A DNA stretch of 64,000 nt, taken from positions 1,357,999 to 1,421,998 of the forward strand of contig NZ_KI535295.1 of NCBI RefSeq assembly GCF_000482325.1, written 5' to 3'. The first letter of the stretch is position 1. Each line of letters opens with the position of its first letter. This document shows, piece by piece, positions 24,675 through 32,778 of the stretch. The notes below the pieces were generated by a model that was given only the letters and a program-made list of their open reading frames with translations, was not told the DNA's origin and made no database searches. Position numbers and translations under genes: made by a program. This DNA is from Bacillus sp. UNC438CL73TsuS30. GTDB taxonomy: Bacteria > Bacillota > Bacilli > Bacillales > Cytobacillaceae.

Positions 24675-25614
24675 GTGAGCAAAGCGTTTAGCAACTTGTT
24701 AAAGTATATCGACAAATTACCACATACAAAAGAAGAACAAGTTTACCAATGGGTTAAACGCTATGTTGAACCTTCTTCCTCCGCTGGTGGTCGTTTAATC
24801 AATGAAATGAGAGAAACTCGCTTTAAGGAAGGATTTGAGTGTCCTTATTGTTCATCGGAACACGTTGTTCGTTTCGGAAAATATAATGGTCGGCAACGCT
24901 ATCGCTGTAAATGTTGTATCAAGACTTTTACTGATACAACCAACACTGTCTTGTACCGTACTCGAAAAGGCAACGAATGGATTACATTCGTTGATTGTAT
25001 GTTCAAAGGATATTCCCTGCGAAAATCGGCTGAAATCGTAGGGGTTACTTGGGTTACACTTTTTTATTGGAGACACAAACTGTTAAACGCCTTAAAACAA
25101 ATGGATGTTGAACATTTTGAAGGTATCGTTGAAATTGACGAGACCTATTTCCTATACTCTCAAAAAGGACAACGTGGCATCGCTGACCGTAAACCTCGTA
25201 AACGTGGCGGGAAATCCAAGCACAGAGGAATCAGCCACGAACAGGTTTGTGTTCTCGTTGCCAGAGACCGAACTAAAGCAACTGTCTCCAAAGTTGCCTG
25301 TATGGGGCGTATTGTAAAACCGAAAGTTGATGCTTTGATTGGTTCTAAACTATCCAATGAAAACGTGATTGTAACCGATGCTTGGAGGGCTTACAAAACC
25401 TATGCGAAAGATAAAGGTTTAGAACATTACCGTATTAAATTTGGCGGTGGTAAACACGTTATTAAGGGCTTGTATCACATCCAAAATGTCAATGTCTCCA
25501 TTCCCGTTTAAAACAGTGGATAGACCGTTTTAAAGGTGTGGCTTCTAAGTATCTCGACAATTACCTTGCTTGGTTTTTATTTGTCGATAGTCGTAGTAAC
25601 GAAAGCACTAAATA
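24675..25614 (+). pseudogene. IS1595-family (ISXO2-like) transposase, frameshifted
   Basis: An N-terminal zinc ribbon CPYCSSEHVVRFG...YRCKCC (about residues 55-80), a helix-turn-helix region SLRKSAEIVGVTWVT, and the ISXO2-like DDE domain with EIDETYF and VTDAWRAY. The frame breaks near 25490 after HIQNVN and continues one frame over as LHSRLKQWIDRFKGVASKY to a stop at 25614. A single base deletion explains this. Programmed frameshifting is not known for this family, so inactivation is preferred. GGGGGGGG precedes the TTG/GTG-type start region; the frame is called from GTG 24675. Confidence 0.85.
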
Positions 25615-25800
25615 GCATATCAAGGAATTTCTACTGACATCATTTGTATTTGAAATGACTGACACATATGACAGTTTACAGCTGTCAAAATTCAATGTAT
25701 AGTTCTGTTCCGCTAAATAAACAGTTTGGATTAGATTAGTAATTGTTAAGATGGGAAATGTAAAATAATGAACACAATTATACGTTAAGGATTGATAATT

Positions 25801-26028
25801 ATGGGTTGGTTAAGAGTCGTCTTTGGTTTAGCCTCGATAATCATATTAATGGTATTACTGATACAGACTTTTAATTTCAAGAAAGAATTTAAAGATGCAA
25901 TAAATGATGATAGAAGTTTATCCGATGACTTTGTTAAAAAATGGGATAGAAGTTTTTCAAAAAAGTTTACCTTCTGGATTATAGTAGCAATGGTTTTCGG
26001 CATTATAGCGGTAGTATTACCTCACTAA
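25801..26028 (+). CDS. passenger membrane protein inside the IS1595 element (75 aa)
   Basis: A 75-residue protein with two hydrophobic segments (LRVVFGLASIIILMVLLIQ and FTFWIIVAMVFGIIAVVLP) separated by a charged loop DDRSLSDDFVKKWDRSF. It lies wholly between the transposase and the right inverted repeat. AAGG lies about ten bases before ATG 25801; TTG 25792 is the alternative. Passenger genes are known in some IS1595 subgroups. It has no recognised family and no evident role in transposition. Confidence 0.65.
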   Translation: MGWLRVVFGLASIIILMVLLIQTFNFKKEFKDAINDDRSLSDDFVKKWDRSFSKKFTFWIIVAMVFGIIAVVLPH

Positions 26029-26175
26029 ATATGGTCTTTTTTTAAGTATCAGATTAAGGAAACCCATTGAGACGGGCTTCCTTCATTTTTACCCAAAAAA
26101 TCAACATTAAAATTTAACAGAGCCTTCTAATTAAAAGAAATCCTACTAATATTACAAGAAGAAGGGAGCTTTATT

Positions 26176-26625
26176 ATGAGAAAAATTTTCTTTACTTTAT
26201 ATATTGTTTTAGCCATTTTTCCTTCAACCACATATTCGGAGACTAGATATAAACAGTTTCCACCTTGTACAGTGATACTTGAACCAACAAAAGACATTCC
26301 CGCTAACGCTAAAGGTGTAGTGTTAATTTATGATATCGAAAGGTCATTTAAGGATAAAAGAACAAGTCTTAGTGTTCATGCATTACATATGCCCAAGCCC
26401 TCAGGGTTTGGAGATTATAATAGTTACGAGGTATTAGCTTACATTCCTAATGAAATAAGTTGGATTTTCCCACTTACCCAGTATGAAAATAATAATTGGG
26501 TAGGAAAATGGGATGAAATCTCCTCAACAATGCGACCAAAGCATGTTAAAGTTAGAACAATTAACACAAAAACGAAAAGAGTTGGTCCAGTTATTCTTGA
26601 AAAGAAAGTGTCGTGTGTTAATTAA
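26176..26625 (+). CDS. secreted hypothetical protein (149 aa)
   Basis: The N-terminus MRKIFFTLYIVLAIFPST then TYSE looks like a signal peptide with cleavage near residue 21. The mature part is beta-rich with two cysteines (PPCTVILEP near the start and KVSCVN at the end), which could form a disulfide. GAAGGGAG precedes the ATG. No family is recognised. R1 follows 8 bases after the stop. The IS1595 element ends 52 bases upstream, so the native promoter may have been displaced. Confidence 0.65.
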   Translation: MRKIFFTLYIVLAIFPSTTYSETRYKQFPPCTVILEPTKDIPANAKGVVLIYDIERSFKDKRTSLSVHALHMPKPSGFGDYNSYEVLAYIPNEISWIFPLTQYENNNWVGKWDEISSTMRPKHVKVRTINTKTKRVGPVILEKKVSCVN

Positions 26626-26632
26626 CAAGCCG

Positions 26633-26725
26633 TTTTTCAACTACCGGGTGCATTACTTATAGATCTTGCTGCTTATAACGGTAGCATTTTTTTATTGAAT
26701 TAACGTGGCTGGTTAGTTGAAGAAA
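26633..26725 (+). repeat. R1 intergenic repeat
   Basis: Left end TTTCAACTACCGGGTGCATT, hairpin TTGCTGC...GGTAGCA with TTTTTTT, right end GAATTAACGTGGCTGGTTAG plus TTGAAGAA. It follows the secreted-protein gene. Confidence 0.8.
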
Positions 26726-26909
26726 AAATTTTTAGCTTTTTCCACAATCGAGCCATATTCTTGAATAAGTAAAAAATGCCGAGAAAAATACCCTTTCTCG
26801 ACAATCTGTGGGGACCTATTCTAAGGGTTTCTTTTTTCATTCCATGTAGTAGATAGGTTGTTCATTTATATTTTCCACTATTCAGGGGATATTATCCTAA
26901 TATGTAGTA

Positions 26910-27019
26910 TTCCAGAAGTCGCGCTATATGTCGAAGATGGAGCCAACATTATGATTAAACACGGCTGGATGGAGGAACCTCCACAAGCAGTCGACCATGA
27001 CAAATTAATACAGAATTAA
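26910..27019 (+). pseudogene. DUF3231 3' fragment
   Basis: The frame reads PEVALYVEDGANIMIKHGWM then EEPPQAVDHDKLIQN and stop. This is the C-terminal end of the DUF3231 domain, comparable with VDNAAKLMVKKGWMEQPPM in the larger fragment at 12510-12980. Nothing recognisable lies upstream except a hairpin (GAGAAA...TTTCTC, 26778-26800). Confidence 0.7.
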
Positions 27020-27084
27020 CGTAATGAATCCCTATAAAAAATTATTTGGGGCTTTGTACTTTCTAGTTTCGGTAGGTTAAAAAA

Positions 27085-27200
27085 ATAGAAATCTACGCTT
27101 GGCACGGGCGACATCATCTTGCACATGTTACTTCTTTGTGTAATCGTAAGGGCTGGTAATGGACTTTGTGAACGATTACACGTAAAGTACGGGTGCTATA
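27085..27200 (+). pseudogene. duplicated 3' end of bstA with the start of its R1 repeat
   Basis: About 110 bases match 16007-16117 with only a few differences, including the codons for [12 protein letters not shown], the stop, and then ACGTAAAGTACGGGTGC, the R1 left end. The match stops inside R1. This shows a gene 3' end and its R1 travelling, or being copied, together. Confidence 0.85.
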
Positions 27201-27470
27201 GTTTAAATAAGAAGCGAAATAAATATAGGGAATAGCTTAGTTCGTGGGACTGGGCTATTTCATTTTTTCAAACAAATAGCATCTCAAAAAAAGGGTGCGA
27301 ATTGGTAAGCTATTTACTTTACATTTTTAGTTGTAAATACACGCTTTGAGATAGGAGGCTGAATCTATTAGTAAAGGAGCCGTTCTTTTTCAAGAGATAA
27401 TTCTATTATTATAAAAATAATGAGGGGAAGCTGGGTTTCGGTTGGGGATGATAAAAGGTGGGCAGTGTTC

Positions 27471-27857
27471 ATGCGGAATAAGCTAAAACCCATTATAATC
27501 AGCATAATCTTTATAATCGCTGTGTATTTTGCCGGTAAGTATGCACTGGATGCATTTTTTGGTGATATGTGCGGAAACGAAATTAAACAAAAGATGCCTT
27601 CTCCAAATAGTGAAAATGTAGCCTATATCTTCGAAAGAAATTGCGGTGCTACAACGGGACTTTCTCCACAGTTATCCATTTTAAAAAAAGATGAAAAATT
27701 TCAAAATGAATCAGGAAACACATTTGGGTCAGATAAAGAATTTTCTATTGAATGGCTAAATGACAAGAACCTGAACGTGATTTATGATAAATCTTCAGAA
27801 ACCTACAAAATGGATAAAAAGGTGAACGGTATAAGGATTTATTATCTAGGCAAATAG
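27471..27857 (+). CDS. DUF5412-family protein
   Basis: A 128-residue protein with an N-terminal membrane anchor (KPIIISIIFIIAVYFAG) and an extracytoplasmic beta-rich domain with CGNEIKQKMPSPNSENVAY, NCGATTG and VIYDKSSETYKMD, as in Bacillus DUF5412 proteins. The longest frame starts at 27420, but AAGGTGG nine bases before ATG 27471 fits better and removes a non-family extension. The function is unknown. A 27-codon membrane ORF follows after 11 bases. Confidence 0.75.
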   Translation: MRNKLKPIIISIIFIIAVYFAGKYALDAFFGDMCGNEIKQKMPSPNSENVAYIFERNCGATTGLSPQLSILKKDEKFQNESGNTFGSDKEFSIEWLNDKNLNVIYDKSSETYKMDKKVNGIRIYYLGK

Positions 27858-27868
27858 GATATAAAAAA

Positions 27869-27952
27869 ATGTGCGCTCCTTTCGTAACATTATTATTTGT
27901 CATCCTTGGCGTGGTATGGTTTTTTGTTACAGAAGTGCAAGAATTTAATTAA
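27869..27952 (+). CDS. putative one-helix membrane peptide (27 aa)
   Basis: ATG 27869 opens MCAPFVTLLFVILGVVWFF followed by VTEVQEFN and stop. The composition is that of a single membrane helix with an acidic tail. A weak AGGAT lies upstream. It sits in the 116-base gap between the DUF5412 and DUF1835 genes and may be cotranscribed with them. Confidence 0.4.
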   Translation: MCAPFVTLLFVILGVVWFFVTEVQEFN

Positions 27953-27973
27953 AAAGGGAGTTTAGGAAAGTTT

Positions 27974-29035
27974 GTGAAGACGGAAATAGAATTTGAAAAA
28001 GTAAATAAGGTGATTAAAGAGTTACCTGATGGCGAAGCGAAGCTTTTACTTTTACATATTGTAAAACGAGTATATTTCTTAAATGAGAAGGATGATTGGG
28101 GTTATTCTGAAGAAAAATTTATAAAAGATATCAGAAAGGTTTACAAAATGATTTTATCCAATGAACAGGCTGAAAAGAAAGAAGAAGGGCCATTTAAAAT
28201 GATTCATATTTTCTTTGGTATTTCTGCTGCTGGGACATTTAAGAATGTTCTTAAAAATATGGGTCTCCAAAAGGAGGAAAAGGTTATTTCATTTTGGGAG
28301 ATGTTTTCTGTAGGTCCGATTTGGCATTTGCATGATGAAATTGGACAACAAGCTCGGTTTGCTTGGATGGGAAAAATCCGCACTAATGAATATAGTGAAT
28401 TTGATGAATATAAGGAATATTTTCAAAAGGCATTAAATCAAATAAAATCTATTCCAGAAAATGTACCAATCACAATTTGGACTTCGGAAAGCGCGCATGA
28501 ACAGACAGGATTGCGGTTTGTTTTGCATTTATTGAAGGATAGAAATAATAGCATTTCTGTTTTTAACACGACTAAAGAATACACTGAACTTTTTCAGAAA
28601 AGAAAAGTAAAATATACTGTTTTACATTCAGGTGAAATCACACCAGAAAAATTGCAATTAATATATGAGCAAGGGAAGGGTGAAAACTTTACAGACCATG
28701 ATATAGGGGAGTTACAAAAAGAATGGCAATACCTTGCGGAAAACCCTGAAAATTTAAGATTATGGAGAAACGGGAGAATCCATTGTTTTCCTGAAGATTA
28801 TTTAGATGAATTTATCGTTAAGGCAGCAAAAAGATTGCATGGAAAAACAAAAACAAAAGTATACATAAAATCTGCAAGATTAATCGGTGAAGTATTGGGG
28901 CATTTAGACCAATTTGTAGGGGATTCTTTCTTGGAATATCGCCTTAAGAAGATGATAGATGCAGGGATATTTGAAGTAGAAGGGAGTCTTGAAGCCATGA
29001 GACTCTATGGTATTAGATTAAAACAGAAAGACTGA
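27974..29035 (+). CDS. DUF1835 / DUF3658 domain protein
   Basis: A 353-residue cytoplasmic protein. An N-terminal helical region (about 1-70) precedes the DUF1835 domain, marked by MIHIFFGISAAGTFKNVL (about 76-93), FWEMFSVGPI and IWTSESAHEQTGLRFVL. The C-terminal part (GEVLGHLDQFVGDSFLEYRL) matches DUF3658. The start is GTG 27974 with AGGAAAG upstream. The biochemical role is unknown. R1 follows. Confidence 0.82.
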   Translation: MKTEIEFEKVNKVIKELPDGEAKLLLLHIVKRVYFLNEKDDWGYSEEKFIKDIRKVYKMILSNEQAEKKEEGPFKMIHIFFGISAAGTFKNVLKNMGLQKEEKVISFWEMFSVGPIWHLHDEIGQQARFAWMGKIRTNEYSEFDEYKEYFQKALNQIKSIPENVPITIWTSESAHEQTGLRFVLHLLKDRNNSISVFNTTKEYTELFQKRKVKYTVLHSGEITPEKLQLIYEQGKGENFTDHDIGELQKEWQYLAENPENLRLWRNGRIHCFPEDYLDEFIVKAAKRLHGKTKTKVYIKSARLIGEVLGHLDQFVGDSFLEYRLKKMIDAGIFEVEGSLEAMRLYGIRLKQKD

Positions 29036-29054
29036 TAACAATTGAAATTTATCA

Positions 29055-29125
29055 TTGAAACGGTACTAAAGGCGCTCATTGAAGAAGTCTTTGTTATTCA
29101 ACTAAAGAGGGAGTTTAGTTAAAAT
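29055..29125 (+). repeat. R1 repeat, degraded left, perfect right palindrome
   Basis: The right end TTCAACTAAA (29097-29106), GAGGGAG, TTTAGTTAAA is a near-perfect inverted repeat. The left end and hairpin are only weakly preserved. Confidence 0.65.
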
Positions 29126-29134
29126 GCATAAAAA

Positions 29135-29156
29135 TAGACCTCATTTCTGAGGTCTA
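29135..29156 (-). terminator. terminator
   Basis: TAGACCTC (29135-29142) pairs with GAGGTCTA (29149-29156). It overlaps the end of the minus-strand frame at 29154 and is followed on that strand by a T-rich stretch. Confidence 0.7.
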
Positions 29157-29426
29157 CGGCTTAAAATTCAATAATCCCATGAATTTACTTGTATTGCCTT
29201 GAAATGTAAAGAAAAATGGTTGATTCTCGTTGTTAAAAACCATTAAATAAGGGTGTACCTGACCAGGAAATATAATCGCTACTTCATCTACTAAGTCTTT
29301 GAACCATTGATTTTTAACCGTAACATTAGGTTCTAAAGGGATTTTTATCACAAACCCATTATTAGGATATGGGTTTACTTTGATTCGGTAAATAAGTTTA
29401 ACATGAAGGAGCTTATAACATGACAC
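29154..29426 (-). CDS. hypothetical protein, probably a 3' remnant (90 aa)
   Basis: The frame VNPYPNNGFVIKIPLEPNV then VAIIFPGQVHPYLMVFNNE and FTFQGNTSKFMGLLNF is protein-like and has its own terminator. However, its ATG has no good ribosome-binding site and overlaps the start of the divergent gene at 29420. It is more likely the C-terminal part of a longer gene cut at this point. The family is unknown. Confidence 0.45.
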   Translation of the reverse strand: MSCYKLLHVKLIYRIKVNPYPNNGFVIKIPLEPNVTVKNQWFKDLVDEVAIIFPGQVHPYLMVFNNENQPFFFTFQGNTSKFMGLLNFKP

Positions 29427-30004
29427 CGAAAGTTTTATGCAGCATTTTTGCCTTATGTGTCCTAATGGTAACAGGGCAACAAACCCAGGCAGAAAGTAAC
29501 CTAATATCAGCTAAGGAAAATGTAAAGAAAGAAATAAACTACATATACCCTGAGAATAAAGAAAAAGTATTTACTGAAACTGTAGACCAATTTTATGAAG
29601 CATTAAGGAAAAGGAGCTATCCTGTTCATCAAGAGTTTTACAGAAAACATTATGATTTTTACAAAAAACATAAGAATAAACTTGGAAATATGGATACTGC
29701 TCTTTTTAAAGACATGCCTAATGCATCAGCAAATTTTAGAAAAAAGGTACTGTTTCATGAGGTGGAAAAATTTAATTATATAACGTGGGACGGAAATGGT
29801 ATTCCTACTACCAACCCAGATATAAAAATGAAGTATAATCAGGCAATCAGTCCAGATAGACAGGTATTTTTTTTCTACTCTTTTAAAGACACAGATAAAG
29901 AATTTAGGGGAAGATGTGCAGTATATGATGTAGAAACAAAACAACTTATTGCTGGTGAGGCTACCTATATAAATAAGTACCCAAAAATACGAAGTGAAAA
30001 TTGA
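29420..30004 (+). CDS. secreted hypothetical protein (194 aa)
   Basis: An N-terminal signal peptide (VLCSIFALCVLMVTG, cleavage near QTQA) is followed by a Lys/Glu/Tyr-rich helical region (RSYPVHQEFYRKHYDFYKKH) and a beta-rich C-terminal half with DRQVFFFYSFKD and CAVYDVETKQLIAGEATY. AAGGAG lies eight bases before the ATG. No named family is recognised. It has a terminator at 30002-30030. Confidence 0.65.
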   Translation: MTPKVLCSIFALCVLMVTGQQTQAESNLISAKENVKKEINYIYPENKEKVFTETVDQFYEALRKRSYPVHQEFYRKHYDFYKKHKNKLGNMDTALFKDMPNASANFRKKVLFHEVEKFNYITWDGNGIPTTNPDIKMKYNQAISPDRQVFFFYSFKDTDKEFRGRCAVYDVETKQLIAGEATYINKYPKIRSEN

Positions 30005-30030
30005 GCCAAATGGAAACCTTGGCTTATTTA
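30002..30030 (+). terminator. terminator after the secreted-protein gene
   Basis: GAGCCAA/TTGGCTT stem overlapping the stop codon, followed by ATTTAATT. The next 350 bases up to 30379 show no gene or clear signal beyond the GGGGAGGAG site of the next gene. Confidence 0.6.
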
Positions 30031-30379
30031 ATTCTTCATGTTTGTTGCACTACCATGGAAGAACAAATAAAAATTCCATTTCTGTGGTGCCGCACTGATG
30101 CATGGATGGCGAACGTATCGTGTGATATTGAACAATTTTAAGGACAGAAAAAAATTATAAAATCCTTCCTGATCCAATCGTTCACCCATTTTCCATGTTT
30201 ATTAAAACTTTGTTATTTTATCCTATCTCTTATTGTCCCTTTTCTTTATATAACTAGTGAAAGATAAATGACCCAATCGATGAAATAAGAAACAGGATTT
30301 GTGGGTGTGAACCTTAAAGGAATAAAATACAACACAAAGAAATTCCAGAGGTTAAAATCGGAAAAGGGGAGGAGTAGTC

Positions 30380-31303
30380 ATGAAAAGAAATGGGTTTGAT
30401 TGCGCTACAAAATTAACGGCTGTATCTGCAAGAAATTTAAAAGATTTAGGTTTTTCTTACGTGGCCCGGTATCTCGGCAATAGTTGGAAAACATTTGATG
30501 CAGCTGAAGTAAAGGTAATTCAAGAGGCAGGATTAAAGTTAATCAGTATTGCTCAAAAAAGTGCAAACTATCCAGGTTATCATACGAAAGCCCAAGGAAT
30601 TGCGGATGCAAAAGACGCGGAAATATACGCAACATTAGTAGGGCAACCTGCTGGAAGCGCCATTTACTTTGCGGTTGATTTTGATGCCGAAGCCTGCCAT
30701 ATGGAAGGGATCCTCGATTATGTAGATGGTTTAAATGCCACATTAAAAAACCACAAAGTCGGATTATATGGCTCTTATGCTGTTATGATGGCAGTCAAAA
30801 ATAAAGTCAATTATTACTGGCAGACATTTGCTTGGAGCAAAGGAAAGGTTGCCGAACACATCCATATGCATCAATATCAAAATGAGGTTACCGTTGCCGG
30901 AATTGCTATAGACAAGAATGATATTAAAAAGGATCCTGGTGCATGGGATGAAGTTGTAGTACCCAAAACTGAATCTTTAAAGGTAGATGAAATTCCAGCA
31001 ATTCATATTGTAAAAGCTGGAGAAAATCTTACGGTAATTGGTAGAAAATATGGATTATCAATTGACTACCTTACGAAGTTAAACCATCTTGTCAATCCGA
31101 ATGTTATTTATGCGGGGCAGCGGTTAAGGTTAGAAGGAAAGGTTCCTTCTGGATCAAAACCTGAAACGTATACCATTAAAAAAGGTGATACTTTTTGGGA
31201 CCTAGAAAAGGGATGGAAAATGAAACATGGCACCCTCAATAGCTTGAATCCGGACGTTAAACCTGAAAGACTGCACCCAGGACAAAAAATTAGAATTGAA
31301 TAG
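30380..31303 (+). CDS. DUF1906 glycoside-hydrolase-like protein with two LysM domains
   Basis: A 307-residue protein. Residues about 3-200 form the DUF1906 (Rv2525c-like, GH25-related TIM barrel) domain: GFDCATKLTA, YVARYLGNSW, YFAVDFDAE, VGLYGSYAVM. LysM domains follow at about 210-253 (IHIVKAGENLTVIGRKYGLS) and 260-306 (YTIKKGDTFWDLEKGW). LysM binds peptidoglycan, so a wall- or spore-cortex-associated glycosidase is inferred. No signal peptide is present, which suits action in the mother cell or spore. GGGGAGGAG lies before the ATG, and a terminator is at 31311-31337. Confidence 0.88.
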   Translation: MKRNGFDCATKLTAVSARNLKDLGFSYVARYLGNSWKTFDAAEVKVIQEAGLKLISIAQKSANYPGYHTKAQGIADAKDAEIYATLVGQPAGSAIYFAVDFDAEACHMEGILDYVDGLNATLKNHKVGLYGSYAVMMAVKNKVNYYWQTFAWSKGKVAEHIHMHQYQNEVTVAGIAIDKNDIKKDPGAWDEVVVPKTESLKVDEIPAIHIVKAGENLTVIGRKYGLSIDYLTKLNHLVNPNVIYAGQRLRLEGKVPSGSKPETYTIKKGDTFWDLEKGWKMKHGTLNSLNPDVKPERLHPGQKIRIE

Positions 31304-31310
31304 ATGTGGA

Positions 31311-31337
31311 AGATTGGCCATTAGGTCAATCTTTTTT
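31311..31337 (+). terminator. terminator after the LysM gene
   Basis: AGATTG...CAATCT stem and a run of six T residues. Confidence 0.8.
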
Positions 31338-31452
31338 CTCGATCATTGTTCAAATAAAAGAGTAACGAGATGAAGCAGGTTGGAACCAATTTTACCGTGA
31401 TAATATTTTATGATTTCGAAAATAATAGTGCTTAGGAAAGGAGGGATTGCGA

Positions 31453-31842
31453 ATGTCTGTGAAAAAAAGGTTAACAGGATTGTTCGTATTGCTTGCTATG
31501 ATTGTGGTTGTGACAGCTCTAGGCACGCACGGAGTATTTGCCGAATCTAGTGTCGTAACTCAGCCTATTGAGACGGTAAAAGCGATAGAGGTCGAATTGA
31601 AAGACGATTTCTTTAATCCGAAAGCCATCACGATTCCGAATGGAAGTACGACAACGTTGGTCTTGAAGAACACAGGTAAGAAAGAACACACCTTCACAGT
31701 GGATCAGCTCGGAATTGACGCCGAAGTGCAGCCGGGAAGAGAAAAAACCATTACCGTAACACCGAAAAAGCCCGGTACATACGAACTGATCTGTCGGTAC
31801 CATTTCCAGGAAGGGATGGTTGGAAAAGTAATAGTCAACTAA
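31453..31842 (+). CDS. secreted cupredoxin-domain protein
   Basis: A 129-residue protein with a signal peptide (LTGLFVLLAMIVVVTALG, cleavage near VFAES) and a cupredoxin fold. The type-1 copper ligands are visible: His in KKEHTFTVD and Cys, His and Met in CRYHFQEGMVG. It probably binds copper outside the membrane for electron transfer or copper handling. AAAGGAGGG lies eight bases before ATG 31453. An inverted repeat AACAAGCA/TGCTTGTT (31841-31861) follows the stop. Confidence 0.85.
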   Translation: MSVKKRLTGLFVLLAMIVVVTALGTHGVFAESSVVTQPIETVKAIEVELKDDFFNPKAITIPNGSTTTLVLKNTGKKEHTFTVDQLGIDAEVQPGREKTITVTPKKPGTYELICRYHFQEGMVGKVIVN

Positions 31843-31963
31843 CAAGCAGGCCTTGCTTGTTAGCCTATTGGGGTCTTATAGTTCAAAAATGGCGTCCTGC
31901 TAGCAAAGAAAAAAGCCCCTTTTAAAAAAAGAGCTTTATTTAAAAGAACTAATATTGGAATTC

Positions 31964-31991
31964 AAAAAAAGGCCCGAAAAAGGGCCTTTTT
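31964..31991 (-). terminator. terminator after yjcZ-type gene pair, copy 2
   Basis: AAAAAAAGGCCC/GGGCCTTTTT. It has the same position and flanking TCCTGCTC as the hairpin at 1377-1404, confirming the duplicated block. Confidence 0.8.
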
Positions 31992-32003
31992 CCTGCTCCA
32001 TTA

Positions 32004-32090
32004 TTAGTAGAACATAAAGGATGCACCAACGATGATTAGGAGAATGAATAATACAACGATTAACGCAAAACCATTTCCCATTCCGTCCAT
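32004..32090 (-). CDS. YjcZ-family tiny sporulation membrane protein (28 aa), copy 2
   Basis: Reads [20 protein letters not shown] and ends VGASFMFY. It is nearly identical to the protein at 1428-1517 from FALIVV onward and differs in the first eight residues. GGAGG lies upstream. Same order and spacing as copy 1. Confidence 0.85.
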   Translation of the reverse strand: MDGMGNGFALIVVLFILLIIVGASFMFY

Positions 32091-32145
32091 TTTAATACAC
32101 CTCCAGCATTAACCATTTTCTTCCGCTAGAAATGGCATGGGTTTA

Positions 32146-32265
32146 TTAAAAAACAAAAGCAGTACCAACAATAATTAAAAGGATAAATAATACTACGATT
32201 AAAACAAATGTACTACCTCCGTAAAAACCACCGCCATAGCCATAACCACCGTATCCAAAGCACAT
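32146..32265 (-). CDS. YjcZ-family sporulation protein, Gly/Tyr-rich (39 aa), copy 2
   Basis: [18 protein letters not shown] then [19 protein letters not shown]. Compared with 1572-1694 it lacks one residue in the Gly/Tyr region and ends in TAFVF rather than AACFY. AGGTGGTGA lies before the ATG in both copies. Confidence 0.85.
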   Translation of the reverse strand: MCFGYGGYGYGGGFYGGSTFVLIVVLFILLIIVGTAFVF

Positions 32266-32730
32266 ACTAATCACCACCTGTTAGAAGATCCTAAATATAA
32301 CTTTCAATATGTATAATATTTCATAAAACAAAAGTGGCTTGGACAAACATCCTATTCATATAGAAAAATATACTTTACCTATATAAGCAAAGAACGTCTG
32401 CCATTATAGGCAAACGCTCTTTAATTAAAAGAAGGTATAAAATATGTTGGTTTTATGCTAGCGGTAATATAATCTATGTACAAGAGCATGAAATGGAATG
32501 GACAAGTGCTGATTTATAGGAAATTAATTTTTGGTCTGTTCCTAAATAAAAATTTCCCATAATAGGCTTAATCGGTTGGATGCTTATTTAAACTGATAAA
32601 TAGTCTAGCGTGTATCCGAAAACCCATATTCTTCTTTAAAGCATAGACTTGTTAGAGTTATCTCAATCAAAAAAAGCCCAAATGGGGCTTTTTTTATTTT
32701 TAATACTTTCGGCTTAATAAAAGAATACAT
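32266..32730. repeat. conserved block upstream of yjcZ pair, copy 2
   Basis: Second copy of the approximately 450-base block at 1695-2170, with the same order of landmarks and a terminator-like hairpin AAAAAGCCC/GGGGCTTTTTT at 32670-32697. No shared reading frame was found, so conservation is probably of promoter and/or RNA. On the minus strand the hairpin also lies downstream of the His/Tyr-rich gene at 32779. Confidence 0.6.
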
Positions 32731-32778
32731 GACCATCGGGTTGGAATAAACGTCATGTTCATGCAGCGAATGCTCCGT

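Larger units (their letters stand above)
24583..26124 (+). mobile_element. IS1595-family insertion sequence with passenger ORF and 8-bp target duplication
   Basis: The ends are imperfect inverted repeats: GGCTCTGTTAAAGGTAAATG at 24583 and, read from the right end, GGCTCTGTTAAATTTTAATG at 26124. TTCTAATT at 24575-24582 is repeated exactly at 26125-26132, an 8-bp duplication as expected for the IS1595 family. The 1542-bp element carries the transposase pseudogene (24675-25614) and a membrane-protein ORF (25801-26028). The intact duplication suggests recent insertion, although the transposase is frameshifted. Confidence 0.9.

Noticed and set aside
24675..25614. Programmed frameshift in the IS1595 transposase
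   Set aside because: No slippery heptamer was seen at the break, and this family normally uses a single frame, so a deletion is more likely.
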